DNA of 64,000 nucleotides from contig JAEYPT010000006.1 of assembly GCA_023410445.1 (NCBI GenBank), positions 186,001-250,000 on the forward strand, in the 5' to 3' direction. The position numbers were made by a program, and so were the translations under genes. The stretch comes from Bacillota bacterium (GTDB lineage: Bacteria; Bacillota; Clostridia; Oscillospirales; Acutalibacteraceae). Each line of letters begins with the position of its first letter. The stretch's first letter is position 1. The notes below the pieces were generated by a model, which had not been told where the DNA came from, did not search any database, and was given only the letters and a program-made list of their open reading frames with translations. Shown one piece after another: positions 25,156-34,583 of the stretch.

Positions 25156-26886
25156 GTGACAAGGCTGACCAAATACTTTACTCCCTACACCGCACCAATC
25201 CTGTTTGCCGTTGCGCTGCTGTTCGGTCAGGCCTACTGTGACCTTTCTCTTCCGGATTATATGTCGGATATCATCAACAAGGGAATCGCCACAGGCAGCA
25301 CGAATGAAATTTTTCAGATCGGCACGAAAATGTTGATTGTCGCGCTTCTCAGCGCGCTTTGCAGCGTGGCGGTCAGTTTGATTGCCGCGCGTGTAGCGGC
25401 CGGAATGTGCCGGACGCTGCGTCTCGACCTGTTCCAGAAGGCGGAGGCTTTTTCGAATGCCGAGTTCGACCGGTTTTCCACCTCCTCGCTGATTACCCGC
25501 ACCACCAACGACATTACGCAGGTGCAAACGCTGGTGGTCATGCTGATCCGCATGGTGCTGTACGCTCCGATTCTGGGTGCGGGCGGCATTCTGCGGGCGC
25601 TTTCCAAGAGCAAGTCCATGTCGTGGATCATCGCGCTCGCGGTTATCTGCCTGCTTTGCCTGGTACTTTTCATCTTTATTGTGGCACTTCCCAAATTCCG
25701 TCTGGTGCAGAAGCTGATCGACCGGCTGAATCTGGTTGTGCGCGAAAATCTGGAGGGCATGCTGGTTATCCGTGCTTTCAGCACGCAGAAGTTTGAGGAA
25801 AAGCGCTTCGACGTTGCCAATCAGGACCTGACGGACACCAACCTTACCATCAATCTGGTCACGGCAACGATGATGCCTACTATGATGCTCATCATGAACC
25901 TGATTACCGTGCTGATTGTCTGGGTCGGCTCGTGGCAGGTTTCAGGGCTGCATCTTCAGGTGGGCGATATGTTGGCCTACATGCAGTATGTCATGCAGAT
26001 TATCTTTGCCTTCCTGATGATGGCCATGATGTTTATTCTGGTACCGCGCGCCTCGGTTTCCGCCGGACGCATCGCCGACGTTCTCGAGGCGGAACCGAGC
26101 GTTCAAAGCCCCAAGGCTCCGGTTTCTCCGGTTGTCTCCCACGGGATCGTGCGCTATGAGCATGTTTCGTTCCGCTACCCGGGCGCCGAGGAAGACGTTC
26201 TGCACGATATCGATTTCACCGCGTCGCCCGGCCAGACGACCGCCTTCATCGGTTCGACCGGCTCCGGAAAATCCACGGTTGTGAACCTGCTCCCCCGCTT
26301 CTACGACCCAACGGAGGGACGCGTTACGCTGGACGGAGTTGACATCCGGGAGATGGACCTCCACGATCTGCGGCGCCGGATCGGCTATGTACCACAGAAG
26401 GGAATTCTGTTTTCCGGCACGATCGAAAGCAACCTTTCTTACGCGGACCCGGACACCGTCACACAGGAGGAAATCCACGAGGCCGCGCAGATTGCGCAGG
26501 CCATGGAGTTTATCTCCGCCAAACCGGAGGGCTTCGGCTCTGAAATTGCTCAGGGCGGTTCAAATGTTTCCGGCGGCCAAAAGCAGCGCCTTTCTATTGC
26601 GCGGGCACTGGTGAAAAAGCCGCAGATCCTCATTTTTGACGACAGCTTTTCCGCCCTTGACTTCAAAACCGACGCGAAGCTGCGCGCGGCGCTGCACGAG
26701 CGGACCGGGCAGTCAACCACGCTTCTTGTCGCACAGCGCATTTCCAGCATTATGTACGCAGATCAGATCATCGTGCTGAACAATGGACGCATCGTCGGCA
26801 GGGGGACACATCAGGAGCTGATGAAAGACTGCGAGGTCTACCGCGAGATTGCGCTGTCTCAGCTCAGCAAGGAGGAACTTGCATGA
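25156..26886 (+). CDS. heterodimeric ABC exporter, degenerate-site subunit (BmrC/LmrC-like)
   Basis: 576 residues from a GTG behind TAGGGGG. Six membrane segments in residues 1-300, then the ATPase. Walker A GSTGSGKST (about 366) and the signature VSGGQKQRLSIAR (about 470) are intact. Walker B reads ILIFDDSFSALD, with Asp in place of the catalytic Glu, and the switch His is Gln (LLVAQRISSI). This is the pattern of the degenerate subunit in BmrCD/LmrCD/TM287-288 type heterodimers. The neighbouring gene supplies the complementary half. Likely a multidrug or lipid exporter controlled by the divergent TetR. Confidence 0.9.
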   Translation: MTRLTKYFTPYTAPILFAVALLFGQAYCDLSLPDYMSDIINKGIATGSTNEIFQIGTKMLIVALLSALCSVAVSLIAARVAAGMCRTLRLDLFQKAEAFSNAEFDRFSTSSLITRTTNDITQVQTLVVMLIRMVLYAPILGAGGILRALSKSKSMSWIIALAVICLLCLVLFIFIVALPKFRLVQKLIDRLNLVVRENLEGMLVIRAFSTQKFEEKRFDVANQDLTDTNLTINLVTATMMPTMMLIMNLITVLIVWVGSWQVSGLHLQVGDMLAYMQYVMQIIFAFLMMAMMFILVPRASVSAGRIADVLEAEPSVQSPKAPVSPVVSHGIVRYEHVSFRYPGAEEDVLHDIDFTASPGQTTAFIGSTGSGKSTVVNLLPRFYDPTEGRVTLDGVDIREMDLHDLRRRIGYVPQKGILFSGTIESNLSYADPDTVTQEEIHEAAQIAQAMEFISAKPEGFGSEIAQGGSNVSGGQKQRLSIARALVKKPQILIFDDSFSALDFKTDAKLRAALHERTGQSTTLLVAQRISSIMYADQIIVLNNGRIVGRGTHQELMKDCEVYREIALSQLSKEELA

Positions 26887-28763
26887 GTGAACCGAACAAG
26901 AGCGCGCCCCCGCGCCGCGCAGGAGGCTTCGGCGGGGGCCATATGGGCGGCGGAGCCGCTATGCCGGGCGAAAAGGCAAAAGATTTTCGCCAGACCATGA
27001 TGAAGCTGCTTCACTACATGAGCGACTTTCATGTTCCGCTGATTATTGTACTCGTCTTTGCGGCAGCATCGTCGGCGTTCTCCATCCTCGGGCCGAAGAT
27101 TCTCGGCAAGGTAACCACCAAACTGTTCGAAGGGCTGATGGCCTACGGGCTGGGGACGGGCCTGCTGACGGATTTCGGATACATCCGGCACTACATCATC
27201 CTGCTGGTTGTGCTCTACCTGCTCTCCGCGCTGCTTTCCTACGTTCAGAGCTTCATCATGTCTCGCATCTCGATGAAAATGACCTATCGGCTGCGCCGGG
27301 ATATCATGGAAAAGATCAACCGGATGCCGCTTCGCTATTTTGATTCCCACACGCACGGCGAAACCCTTTCGCTGGTGACAAACGACATCGACACCATTTC
27401 CCAGACGCTTAACCAGTCCCTGACCCAGTTGATTACCTCGGTTGCAACGATCGTCGGCGTGCTTATCATGATGCTTTCCATCTCCTGGATCATGACGTTG
27501 GCGAGTTTCCTGATTCTTCCGCTCTCGGCGTTCCTGCTCTCCGTGATTATCAAGCCGGCGCAGAAGCAGTTCCGGCAGCAGCAGGAGTACCTCGGCCACA
27601 TCAACGGGCAGGTTGAAGAAAACTACTCCGGGCACAACGTCGTTCAGGCGTTCAACGGCGAAGAAAAAGCCGTGGAAACCTTCAAAAAAAATAACGAAAA
27701 GCTGTACGAATCGGCCTGGACCTCGCAGTTTTTAACCGGCATGATGATGCCGGTAATGACCTTCGTCGGCAACATCGGCTATGTGATGGTGTGCAGCCTT
27801 GGCGGATACCTCGCAGTAAAAAAGGCCATCGCCGTCGGCGACGTGCAGGCATTCATCCAATACGTGCGCTCGTTTACCCAGCCGATTGCTCAGGTTGCAA
27901 ATATTATGAACACGCTTCAGTCCACCGCGGCCGCCGCGGAGCGAGTGTTCGAATTTCTGGATGAGGGTGAGGAAACGCCGGAAACTCTCACGCCCGTTTC
28001 GCCCGATGCAGTCCTCGGGGATGTTTCGTTTGACCACGTCCATTTCGGCTATACGGAAGACAAGATTATCATTAAAGATTTCTCCTGCGACGTTCAGGCC
28101 GGGCAGTCGATCGCCATCGTCGGGCCGACCGGCGCCGGAAAATCGACGATTATCAAGCTTCTGATGCGCTTTTACGATATTAATAGCGGCGATATTCTTA
28201 TCGACGGCCACTCCATTCAGGATTACACCCGGAACGGCCTGCGCAGCATCTTCGGCATGGTGCTGCAGGACACCTGGCTGTACCACGAAAGCATTCTGGA
28301 AAATATCCGCTACGGTTCCTTCGGGAAAAGCGACGCTGAGGTGATCGCCGCCGCAAAGGCTGCTCACTGTGACGAGTTCATCCGCGCGCTGCCGGACGGC
28401 TACAAGATGATTCTGAACGAAGACGCTTCCAACATCTCGCAGGGTCAAAAGCAGCTTCTGACGATTGCGCGTACGATTCTTTCCGACCCGAAAATTCTCA
28501 TTCTCGACGAAGCGACCAGTTCCGTCGACACACGCACCGAAGTCATGATCCAGAAGGCGATGGACGCCCTGATGAAAAACCGCACCAGCTTTGTCATCGC
28601 GCACCGCCTTTCCACCATCCGCAACGCCGATCTGATTCTGGTTATGAAGGACGGCGACATCATTGAACAGGGGAACCACGAAGACCTGCTCCGCCGGGGT
28701 GGTTTCTATGCCGGTCTCTACCAGTCCCAGTTTGAAAACGGAGACGTGGAGGAAACGGGATAA
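26883..28763 (+). CDS. heterodimeric ABC exporter, canonical-site subunit (BmrD/LmrD-like)
   Basis: 626 residues; ATG overlaps the partner's stop (ATGA). A Gly/Pro/Met-rich N-terminal extension (about 35 residues) precedes six membrane segments. Walker A GPTGAGKST (about 413), Walker B ILILDEATSSVD and the switch region VIAHRLSTI are complete, but the signature is NISQGQKQL rather than LSGGQ. With the partner's Asp-for-Glu Walker B this gives one working and one degenerate ATP site, as known for heterodimeric exporters. Adaptor and TolC-like genes follow on the same transcript. Confidence 0.9.
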   Translation: MSEPNKSAPPRRAGGFGGGHMGGGAAMPGEKAKDFRQTMMKLLHYMSDFHVPLIIVLVFAAASSAFSILGPKILGKVTTKLFEGLMAYGLGTGLLTDFGYIRHYIILLVVLYLLSALLSYVQSFIMSRISMKMTYRLRRDIMEKINRMPLRYFDSHTHGETLSLVTNDIDTISQTLNQSLTQLITSVATIVGVLIMMLSISWIMTLASFLILPLSAFLLSVIIKPAQKQFRQQQEYLGHINGQVEENYSGHNVVQAFNGEEKAVETFKKNNEKLYESAWTSQFLTGMMMPVMTFVGNIGYVMVCSLGGYLAVKKAIAVGDVQAFIQYVRSFTQPIAQVANIMNTLQSTAAAAERVFEFLDEGEETPETLTPVSPDAVLGDVSFDHVHFGYTEDKIIIKDFSCDVQAGQSIAIVGPTGAGKSTIIKLLMRFYDINSGDILIDGHSIQDYTRNGLRSIFGMVLQDTWLYHESILENIRYGSFGKSDAEVIAAAKAAHCDEFIRALPDGYKMILNEDASNISQGQKQLLTIARTILSDPKILILDEATSSVDTRTEVMIQKAMDALMKNRTSFVIAHRLSTIRNADLILVMKDGDIIEQGNHEDLLRRGGFYAGLYQSQFENGDVEETG

Positions 28764-28817
28764 ACCGTCTTTCCCCGTCCTGAAAATACTAATCCAGAGA
28801 AAGTGAGGCTCTCTGCC

Positions 28818-29453
28818 ATGAAGAAAAAGCTGAAAACAGGATTGATTCTGCTGCTGTCCGTCGTCGTGATCGGCGGCTGCGCGGGGGCGTTCTACTATTT
28901 TTCATCCAATGCGAACCTTCTGAAAACCGACAATGCCCGCGTCACCGCCAAAATGTATACGGTTTCGGGCCTGTCCTCTTCCCGCCTGCTGGAATGGAAC
29001 GTCGCCAAGGGAGATTTCGTTGCGAAAAACGAAGTGCTCGGCCGACAGGAAACCCTTCCGGTCATTACCTCCCCAGTAAACGGCACCGTCGTGAAGTGCG
29101 ACGTCGTTGCGGGTGAGGCCGCCACTCCCGCCACCCAGCTCGCCGTGATCGCCGAGACGGATGACATGTACATCGGGGTCAACATCGAGGAGACGGAGAT
29201 TTCGAAGGTCGCCGTCGGCCAGGATGTCGACGTGACGATCGACGCGTACAGCGGTCGGGTCTTCCACGGGAAGATCACGGAGATCGATTCCGTCACCCAG
29301 ACCTATTTTTCCAACGGCCTGACCAGTTTTTCAACCAGCGGGGACTACACCAAGGTCACCCAGCTGATTCCGGTCAAAGTCGTCATCGATAATCCGGACG
29401 GGCTTCCGATGGTCTACGGCATGAACTGCGAAGCCGCCATTCACCTGCACTGA
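28818..29453 (+). CDS. HlyD-family adaptor, short
   Basis: 211 residues from the ATG at 28818. One N-terminal membrane helix (TGLILLLSVVVIGGCAGAF), then a lipoyl/beta-barrel adaptor region: VTAKMYTVSGLSSSRLLEWNVAKGDFV, TSPVNGTVVKCDVVAGEA and the barrel segment ISKVAVGQDVDVTIDAYSG. The long coiled-coil hairpin of EmrA/HlyD is missing, so it is a minimal adaptor. The overall order matches EmrA-type membrane fusion proteins. It lies between the exporter and the second adaptor. Confidence 0.82.
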   Translation: MKKKLKTGLILLLSVVVIGGCAGAFYYFSSNANLLKTDNARVTAKMYTVSGLSSSRLLEWNVAKGDFVAKNEVLGRQETLPVITSPVNGTVVKCDVVAGEAATPATQLAVIAETDDMYIGVNIEETEISKVAVGQDVDVTIDAYSGRVFHGKITEIDSVTQTYFSNGLTSFSTSGDYTKVTQLIPVKVVIDNPDGLPMVYGMNCEAAIHLH

Positions 29454-29469
29454 GAAGGAGGGACTCCGA

Positions 29470-30840
29470 ATGAAAAAGGGAATTGCAACGATTCTGTGCG
29501 CCGCGGTGCTTGTCTCCGCACTGACTGCCTGCGGCAGCACAGATGAACGGCTCAACGTAACGACGGCAAAAGTGAAAAGCACGGGTACCCTGCTGGCGGC
29601 GGACTATATCGGAACGATCCATGCCGCGTCGACGATGGCAGTGTATTCCACCGTCTCCGCAAAGATCGCCTCGGTAAACGTGAAACTCGGGCAGCAGGTC
29701 AAGGCAGGCGATATTTTGATGCAGCTTGATACCTCCGACGCCGCTCTGGCGCTCAAGCAGGCTCAGGCCGCGCTCGATACCGCCAATATCAGCGCCGACA
29801 AGGTTGGCTCGGCGGCCAATCTGCAGGCTGCGCAGCAGGCGTCGCAGGCACTTGCCGCCGCGCAGAACGAACTGCACGACGCTCAGGCGAACTACACCCT
29901 TGTCAAAAAACAGTACGACCAGAACATATTGACCGCCGCCGCACAGGCAGCCTACGACCAGGCAAAAAACGCTTATACCAAAACGAGCCTGATGGCCTCG
30001 ACCGGCGCCGCCAGTCCGAACGATCTCAAGCTTGCGCAGGATGCTCTGAACAGTGCTTCCGCACAGCTGGAAAGCGCCAAGGCTTCCGCGCAGAACGCGC
30101 TGAACGCTGCGGATACACGCCAGAAAAACGCGCAGAACGCCTTGAACACAGCCGAGCAAAACAGCGCGCTGACCCAGCAGACGGTGAACCCGGATAACTC
30201 CGCGGCGGCCAAAGCCGGGGTGAAATCTGCGGAAACCGCCGTACAGGTTGCGCAGAAACGCATATCGGACTCCACCGTCCGGGCTGCAATCGGAGGAACG
30301 GTCGGCACAGTGAACGTGAAGGCGGGCGACATGGCGTCCCCCCAGCTCCCGGCCTTCCAGCTTGTTGGCGGTACGGGGATGGAAGCCGACGTGAGCGTGA
30401 CGGAAAACCGGGTTGCCGGTCTGACCATCGGTTCAAAAGCAACGGTATACCCCGCATCAGGTCTCGGCCCGGTCGAGGGGACGGTCAGCGAGATTTCCTC
30501 CATGGCCTCCGCCCAGAGCGGCCTGTTCCCGGTTAAGATTCTTCTGCCCGGGGGCGAGGGTCTGATGGACGGCATGCAGGCGAGCGTCCACTTCACCGAC
30601 ACCGATACTTCGGGTACCGTACTCGTTCCCGCCCGCTCCGTGCTGAGCCGTAACGGCAAGCAAGTCGTATTCGCCGCTCGGAACGGAAAAGCCGTTGAGG
30701 TTTCCGTCACCGCCGGGAAAACACAGGGAGCCTATATCGCCGTAACGGGTCTTTCCGGCAGCGATCAGGTCCTCGTACAGGGCGCGGACAAAGCCAAGGG
30801 CGGAGAAGATCTTCGCATTGTTTCCAATACAAACGGATAA
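29470..30840 (+). CDS. RND-type adaptor lipoprotein with coiled-coil hairpin
   Basis: 456 residues; lipobox LTACG places the lipidated Cys at about residue 21. The first lipoyl half (GTIHAASTMAVYSTVSAKIASV) is followed by an Ala/Gln-rich coiled coil over about residues 85-255, a second lipoyl half (VRAAIGGTVGTVNVKAGDM), a barrel domain and a membrane-proximal domain. This is the MacA/AcrA order. It is encoded behind AGAAGGAGGG directly after the short adaptor and before the TolC-like gene. In a Gram-positive cell it should extend the exporter outward through the wall. Confidence 0.87.
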   Translation: MKKGIATILCAAVLVSALTACGSTDERLNVTTAKVKSTGTLLAADYIGTIHAASTMAVYSTVSAKIASVNVKLGQQVKAGDILMQLDTSDAALALKQAQAALDTANISADKVGSAANLQAAQQASQALAAAQNELHDAQANYTLVKKQYDQNILTAAAQAAYDQAKNAYTKTSLMASTGAASPNDLKLAQDALNSASAQLESAKASAQNALNAADTRQKNAQNALNTAEQNSALTQQTVNPDNSAAAKAGVKSAETAVQVAQKRISDSTVRAAIGGTVGTVNVKAGDMASPQLPAFQLVGGTGMEADVSVTENRVAGLTIGSKATVYPASGLGPVEGTVSEISSMASAQSGLFPVKILLPGGEGLMDGMQASVHFTDTDTSGTVLVPARSVLSRNGKQVVFAARNGKAVEVSVTAGKTQGAYIAVTGLSGSDQVLVQGADKAKGGEDLRIVSNTNG

Positions 30841-30853
30841 GGGAGGAATTACC

Positions 30854-31912
30854 ATGAAAAAACACGTTCTGCCCAGCATTGCAATCGTGTGTCTGCTGCT
30901 CTCCTTCTGGTCTTCGTCCGCGTTCGCCGCGGAGGCGTGGGAAGTGCGGAGCGTCGACTACAGTGACATAGAAACCATGGTCGACGACTGCATCAATTTT
31001 TCCGCCGCCGATACGGTCGGCCAGCTCCAGGCAGCCTCCGATTCGCTGAGCACCTACGCCGCGTCGCTGAACACACAGCTCACTACCCTTCAGCCCGGCA
31101 CGGATGCTTACCAGTCGGTGTCCGGTCAGCTGGCCCTTGTAAAAGCCGAAATGGGAACGCTCGGTGTTTCCATTAGTACAGTGGAAAGCCAGATGGGGGG
31201 ACAGGACTCTCCCCGGGACTCCACCGTCATGGCGGCAAAGACCCTGTACATCACCTACAACAGCCTGCGGGACCAGTACAATTCCCTTTCCGACAAGATG
31301 CGGCTGTTCAGCGCAAACGACAACAATGAAAAGCAGCTTCATGCCGCGGGCTACATCGGCGATTTGCCGTTTGAGCAGTATGAGGAACAGGGAACCACCA
31401 TCCAGTCGAACATGCAGAGCCTGCAGCTGCAAATGAACGCCATCAAACGGAGCTTTAATACCCTGCTCGGCCGCAGCTACAGCGAAGGGCTGGACCTTCA
31501 CGGACTGCCGTTTACGGAGTTGAACGCAGTCGATTCCCTGAAGTTCGGCAACGACCTCGATAACGCCGTCGGTAACTACCACGGGGATACCTCCGGCAAA
31601 ACCTTCAACAACCCGGACTACGATGCAAACTCGGGCAGCTTTGCAGCTTCCTTTAAAAAGCTGTATGACGCCGTGGGCGACAAAAACAGTCAGCTCCTGC
31701 AGGAAGAAAAGAATCTTGCCACCCAGCAGAAGATTTTTGACGCCGCCGGAAAACAGTATGCTGCCGGGCTGATGTCCAATCTGGAGTATCTCAACGCACA
31801 GGATCAGCTCAACACGGAAAACGCAAAGGTAAAGGCAGCAAAAACCGCTCTGTTTACCGCGTATGAACAATATAAATGGGCCATTTCCTACGGCATTATC
31901 AACAACAGCTGA
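30854..31912 (+). CDS. TolC-family protein
   Basis: 352 residues from the ATG at 30854 (behind GGGAGGAATT); cleavable signal peptide ending near AFA-A. The mature protein is mostly long helices, and its C-terminal part has the TolC repeat signature: YAAGLMSNLEYLNAQDQLN, then an Ala/Lys-rich helix ending YEQYKWAISYGII. TolC proteins form an outer-membrane channel in Gram-negative cells; homologues occur in Clostridia without a known outer membrane. Its position behind an ABC exporter and two adaptors suggests a tripartite-like conduit. No beta-barrel can be confirmed by eye. Confidence 0.75.
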   Translation: MKKHVLPSIAIVCLLLSFWSSSAFAAEAWEVRSVDYSDIETMVDDCINFSAADTVGQLQAASDSLSTYAASLNTQLTTLQPGTDAYQSVSGQLALVKAEMGTLGVSISTVESQMGGQDSPRDSTVMAAKTLYITYNSLRDQYNSLSDKMRLFSANDNNEKQLHAAGYIGDLPFEQYEEQGTTIQSNMQSLQLQMNAIKRSFNTLLGRSYSEGLDLHGLPFTELNAVDSLKFGNDLDNAVGNYHGDTSGKTFNNPDYDANSGSFAASFKKLYDAVGDKNSQLLQEEKNLATQQKIFDAAGKQYAAGLMSNLEYLNAQDQLNTENAKVKAAKTALFTAYEQYKWAISYGIINNS

Positions 31913-31933
31913 ACCGCCTTCGGCAAAAAGCGA

Positions 31934-31973
31934 GCCTTCCGCCTCCGGGTTACCGGAAACGGAAGGCTTTTTT
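31934..31973 (+). terminator. terminator of the ABC exporter operon
   Basis: GCCTTCCG (31934-31941) and CGGAAGGC (31960-31967) enclose a second small stem (CCGG/CCGG), followed by TTTTTT. Confidence 0.85.
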
Positions 31974-31987
31974 ACGCCCTTCAGAAG

Positions 31988-32019
31988 TTACACAAAAAGC
32001 GCCCGGCCGAAGCCGGGCG
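31988..32019 (-). terminator. terminator of the liv operon
   Basis: CGCCCGGC (32000-32007), a 4-base loop and GCCGGGCG (32012-32019); on the minus strand the stem is followed by CTTTTTGTG. It lies 29 bases after the livF stop. Confidence 0.85.
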
Positions 32020-32047
32020 TTCCAGTATTTTTTCTTAGGGGGATTTT

Positions 32048-32755
32048 TTACTGTCCAAGGTAAGCTTTGCGGATGCGGTCGTCCTGCAGCAGCGTGCGGG
32101 CGTCGCCCTGAATTGTAATATCGCCGGTCTCCAGCACATAGGCGCGGTCCGCAATGCTCAGAGCCATCTTGGCGTTCTGCTCTACCAGTAGGATCGTGAT
32201 GCCCTGCGCATGGCAGTCAAGAATGATGCTGAAAATTTCCTTGACCAGAATTGGGGAAAGTCCCATGGAAGGTTCATCCATCAGAAGAATCTTCGGCTTT
32301 CCCATCAGCGCCCGGCACATGGCCAGCATCTGCTGCTCGCCGCCGGAAAGAGTCCCGGCGATCTGCCTGCGGCGTTCTTTCAGTCGGGGAAAGCGTTTGA
32401 ACAGATCTTCCATCCGGCTGCGCATCTGCTCCTTGCTTTCCTTGAACGCGAAAGCGCCCATCTCGAGGTTTTCCTGCACCGTCATGGTCGGGAAAATGTG
32501 GCGCCCTTCCGGTACGTGCCCAATGCCGTAGCTGATCAGTTTGCTCGGCTCTGTGTGCCGCAGGTCCAGGTCGTTATACACGATTTCGCCGCTCGTTGCC
32601 GATTTCAGGCCCGTGATTGTATGAAGAATCGTGGTTTTGCCCGCGCCGTTCGCACCGATCAGGGAAACAATTTCCCCATCGTTCACCTCAAGGTTGATGT
32701 CGTGCACCGCGTGGATGGCCCCGTACGAAACGTTTAAATCTTTTATCTTCAGCAT
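32048..32755 (-). CDS. livF: branched-chain amino acid ABC transporter ATPase LivF
   Basis: 235 residues, the LivF length. Walker A GANGAGKTT (about 37), signature LSGGEQQMLAMCRALM, Walker B ILLMDEPSMGLS, switch His replaced locally by LLVEQNAKMAL as is normal in LivF. N-terminal LNVSYGAIHAVHDINLEV is family-typical. Start overlaps the livG stop. Forms the nucleotide-binding pair with LivG. Confidence 0.94.
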   Translation of the reverse strand: MLKIKDLNVSYGAIHAVHDINLEVNDGEIVSLIGANGAGKTTILHTITGLKSATSGEIVYNDLDLRHTEPSKLISYGIGHVPEGRHIFPTMTVQENLEMGAFAFKESKEQMRSRMEDLFKRFPRLKERRRQIAGTLSGGEQQMLAMCRALMGKPKILLMDEPSMGLSPILVKEIFSIILDCHAQGITILLVEQNAKMALSIADRAYVLETGDITIQGDARTLLQDDRIRKAYLGQ

Positions 32756-33552
32756 ATGGCCTGCTCCTCGTCCTCTTTCCCAAGGTAAGCTTCAATTACT
32801 CTGGGATTGCTCGCAATTTCTTCCGGCGTGCCGAACGCGATGGTCTCCCCGTAATCGATAACCTTGATTTTTTCGCAGATTTTCATCACAAGGCTCATAT
32901 CGTGTTCGATCAGCAGCACGGGAATTTCGAACTGGTTCCGGATGATGCTGATAATATCCAGAAGCTCCGCCGTTTCGGTCGGGTTCATGCCGGCGGCAGG
33001 CTCATCCAGAAGCAGCAACTTCATGCCGGTTGCGAGGGCGCGCGCGATTTCCAGCCTGCGCTGCTGCCCATAGGGAAGGTTTTCCGCCACGGCATCGGCC
33101 TTGTCCGCCAGATGCACAATCGCAAGAAGTTCCTTCGCCCGACGGTCGATCTCATTTTCCTCTTTCCAGTAGGACTTCGTGCGGAACAGGGCCGCGCCCA
33201 GACGGTATTTCATGCGGAAATTCATGGCAACCTTGACGTTGTCAAGGACCGACATCTTCTTGAAAAGGCGGATATTCTGGAACGTACGGGCAATGCCGGC
33301 CTCCACCACGCGGTGGGAGGGCATGCCGTCGATGCGCTTTCCGTTGAGCATAATCGTACCCTGTGTCGGTTTGTAAACGCCCGTCAGCATGTTGAAAACG
33401 GTCGTTTTGCCAGCGCCGTTCGGGCCGATCAGGCCGATCAGTTCCTTTTTCCCGATGGTCATGTTGAAGTCGCTCACCGCCTGCAGACCGCCAAAGGTGA
33501 TCCCCAGATGAGAAACTTCCAATACTGGAACTTCCTTTAATGTCTCAGGCAT
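32749..33552 (-). CDS. livG: branched-chain amino acid ABC transporter ATPase LivG
   Basis: 267 residues. Walker A GPNGAGKTTVFN, Q-loop with ARTFQNIRLF, signature LPYGQQRRLEIARAL (the LivG form), Walker B LLLLDEPAAGMN, switch LLIEHDMSLVM. Overlaps livM by eight bases at its start and livF by seven at its end, so the order livH-livM-livG-livF is tightly coupled. Confidence 0.94.
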   Translation of the reverse strand: MPETLKEVPVLEVSHLGITFGGLQAVSDFNMTIGKKELIGLIGPNGAGKTTVFNMLTGVYKPTQGTIMLNGKRIDGMPSHRVVEAGIARTFQNIRLFKKMSVLDNVKVAMNFRMKYRLGAALFRTKSYWKEENEIDRRAKELLAIVHLADKADAVAENLPYGQQRRLEIARALATGMKLLLLDEPAAGMNPTETAELLDIISIIRNQFEIPVLLIEHDMSLVMKICEKIKVIDYGETIAFGTPEEIASNPRVIEAYLGKEDEEQAIC

Positions 33553-34573
33553 TTGCTCCGCCCCCTTCTCCGGCCGGCGTTTGTTTCGGCCCGCCTGTCT
33601 TTGCTTTGCCGGTCAGTTTGGAAAGAGCCCTCGTAAGCGAGAACTCATAGGTTCCAAAAATCCCGCCCGGACGGAAGATCATAACCAGTACCAGCACGAC
33701 GGAGTACGCCAGCATACGGTAGGTTGCGAACTGCCGCATCATTTCCGGCAGCGAGGAGAGGAACGCAGCGCCGATGATGGAGCCGGTCAGCGACCCGGTA
33801 CCGCCGATAATCACTTCCGTCAGAAATTCGGAGGAATACATGTAGTTGAAGTTCGTCGGGATCATAGCGGTCATGTAATGTGCGTACATCGCGCCACCGA
33901 CTCCCGCAAAGAACGCGGAGATGGTAAAGGTGAGCACCTTGTAATAGGTGACGTTAATTCCGCTCGCGCTCGCGGCGATGTAATCCTCGCGGATGGCGAT
34001 CACCGTTCTGCCGAACCGGGACCGCACGTACATATACATCAGGGTGACGCAGGCAACCATCACCCAGAAGCACCAGTAAAAATTGGAGAGCTGCGTAATG
34101 CCGCTCATGGTCCGGCCGCCGCCCGTAATATCAAAATTACAGAACGCGACGCGGATAATCTCGGCAAACGCAATCGTCACGATGGCGAGGTAATCGCCGC
34201 GCAGACGAAGCGCAGGGATTCCAACCAGCACGCCGGCGATTGCCGCAAAGATACCGCCCACCAGCAAAGCAAGCAGGAACAGTGGGAACGCCGGGATGTT
34301 TTTGCCGATCATTGCGTTGGTGAAGATCGCCGCGCTGTAAGCGCCGACGGACATGAAGCCCGCGTGGCCGATGGAGAATTCCCCCATGAAGCCAGTCAGA
34401 AGGTTTAGCGAGGCAACCATGATGATCGTATAGCAGGCCGTTGTGAAAATTCCTTTGATATAAGCCGTCCGGTCACCCATGATTCTTGATTCAAACACCA
34501 GAGCAAACAGCGCAAATAAGGCCAGAACTCCGATGAAATTAGTCAGATAGGACTTTATTTTTTCTTTCGGCAT
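33545..34573 (-). CDS. livM: branched-chain amino acid ABC transporter permease LivM
   Basis: 342 residues with about eight to ten membrane helices. Family blocks are visible: LNLLTGFMGEFSIGHAGFMSVGAY near the N-terminus and VGIPALRLRGDYLAIVTIAF in the middle, then the ATPase-contact loop IREDYIAASASGINVTYYKV. The C-terminal 20 residues are Gly/Pro/Thr-rich and cytoplasmic. Ten bases separate it from livH. Confidence 0.93.
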   Translation of the reverse strand: MPKEKIKSYLTNFIGVLALFALFALVFESRIMGDRTAYIKGIFTTACYTIIMVASLNLLTGFMGEFSIGHAGFMSVGAYSAAIFTNAMIGKNIPAFPLFLLALLVGGIFAAIAGVLVGIPALRLRGDYLAIVTIAFAEIIRVAFCNFDITGGGRTMSGITQLSNFYWCFWVMVACVTLMYMYVRSRFGRTVIAIREDYIAASASGINVTYYKVLTFTISAFFAGVGGAMYAHYMTAMIPTNFNYMYSSEFLTEVIIGGTGSLTGSIIGAAFLSSLPEMMRQFATYRMLAYSVVLVLVMIFRPGGIFGTYEFSLTRALSKLTGKAKTGGPKQTPAGEGGGANA

Positions 34574-34583
34574 TTTCCTACCC

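Noticed and set aside
30707..31870. Minus-strand open frame of 387 codons opposite the TolC-like gene
   Set aside because: The plus-strand protein has a signal peptide, TolC signature and ribosome site; the opposite frame has none.
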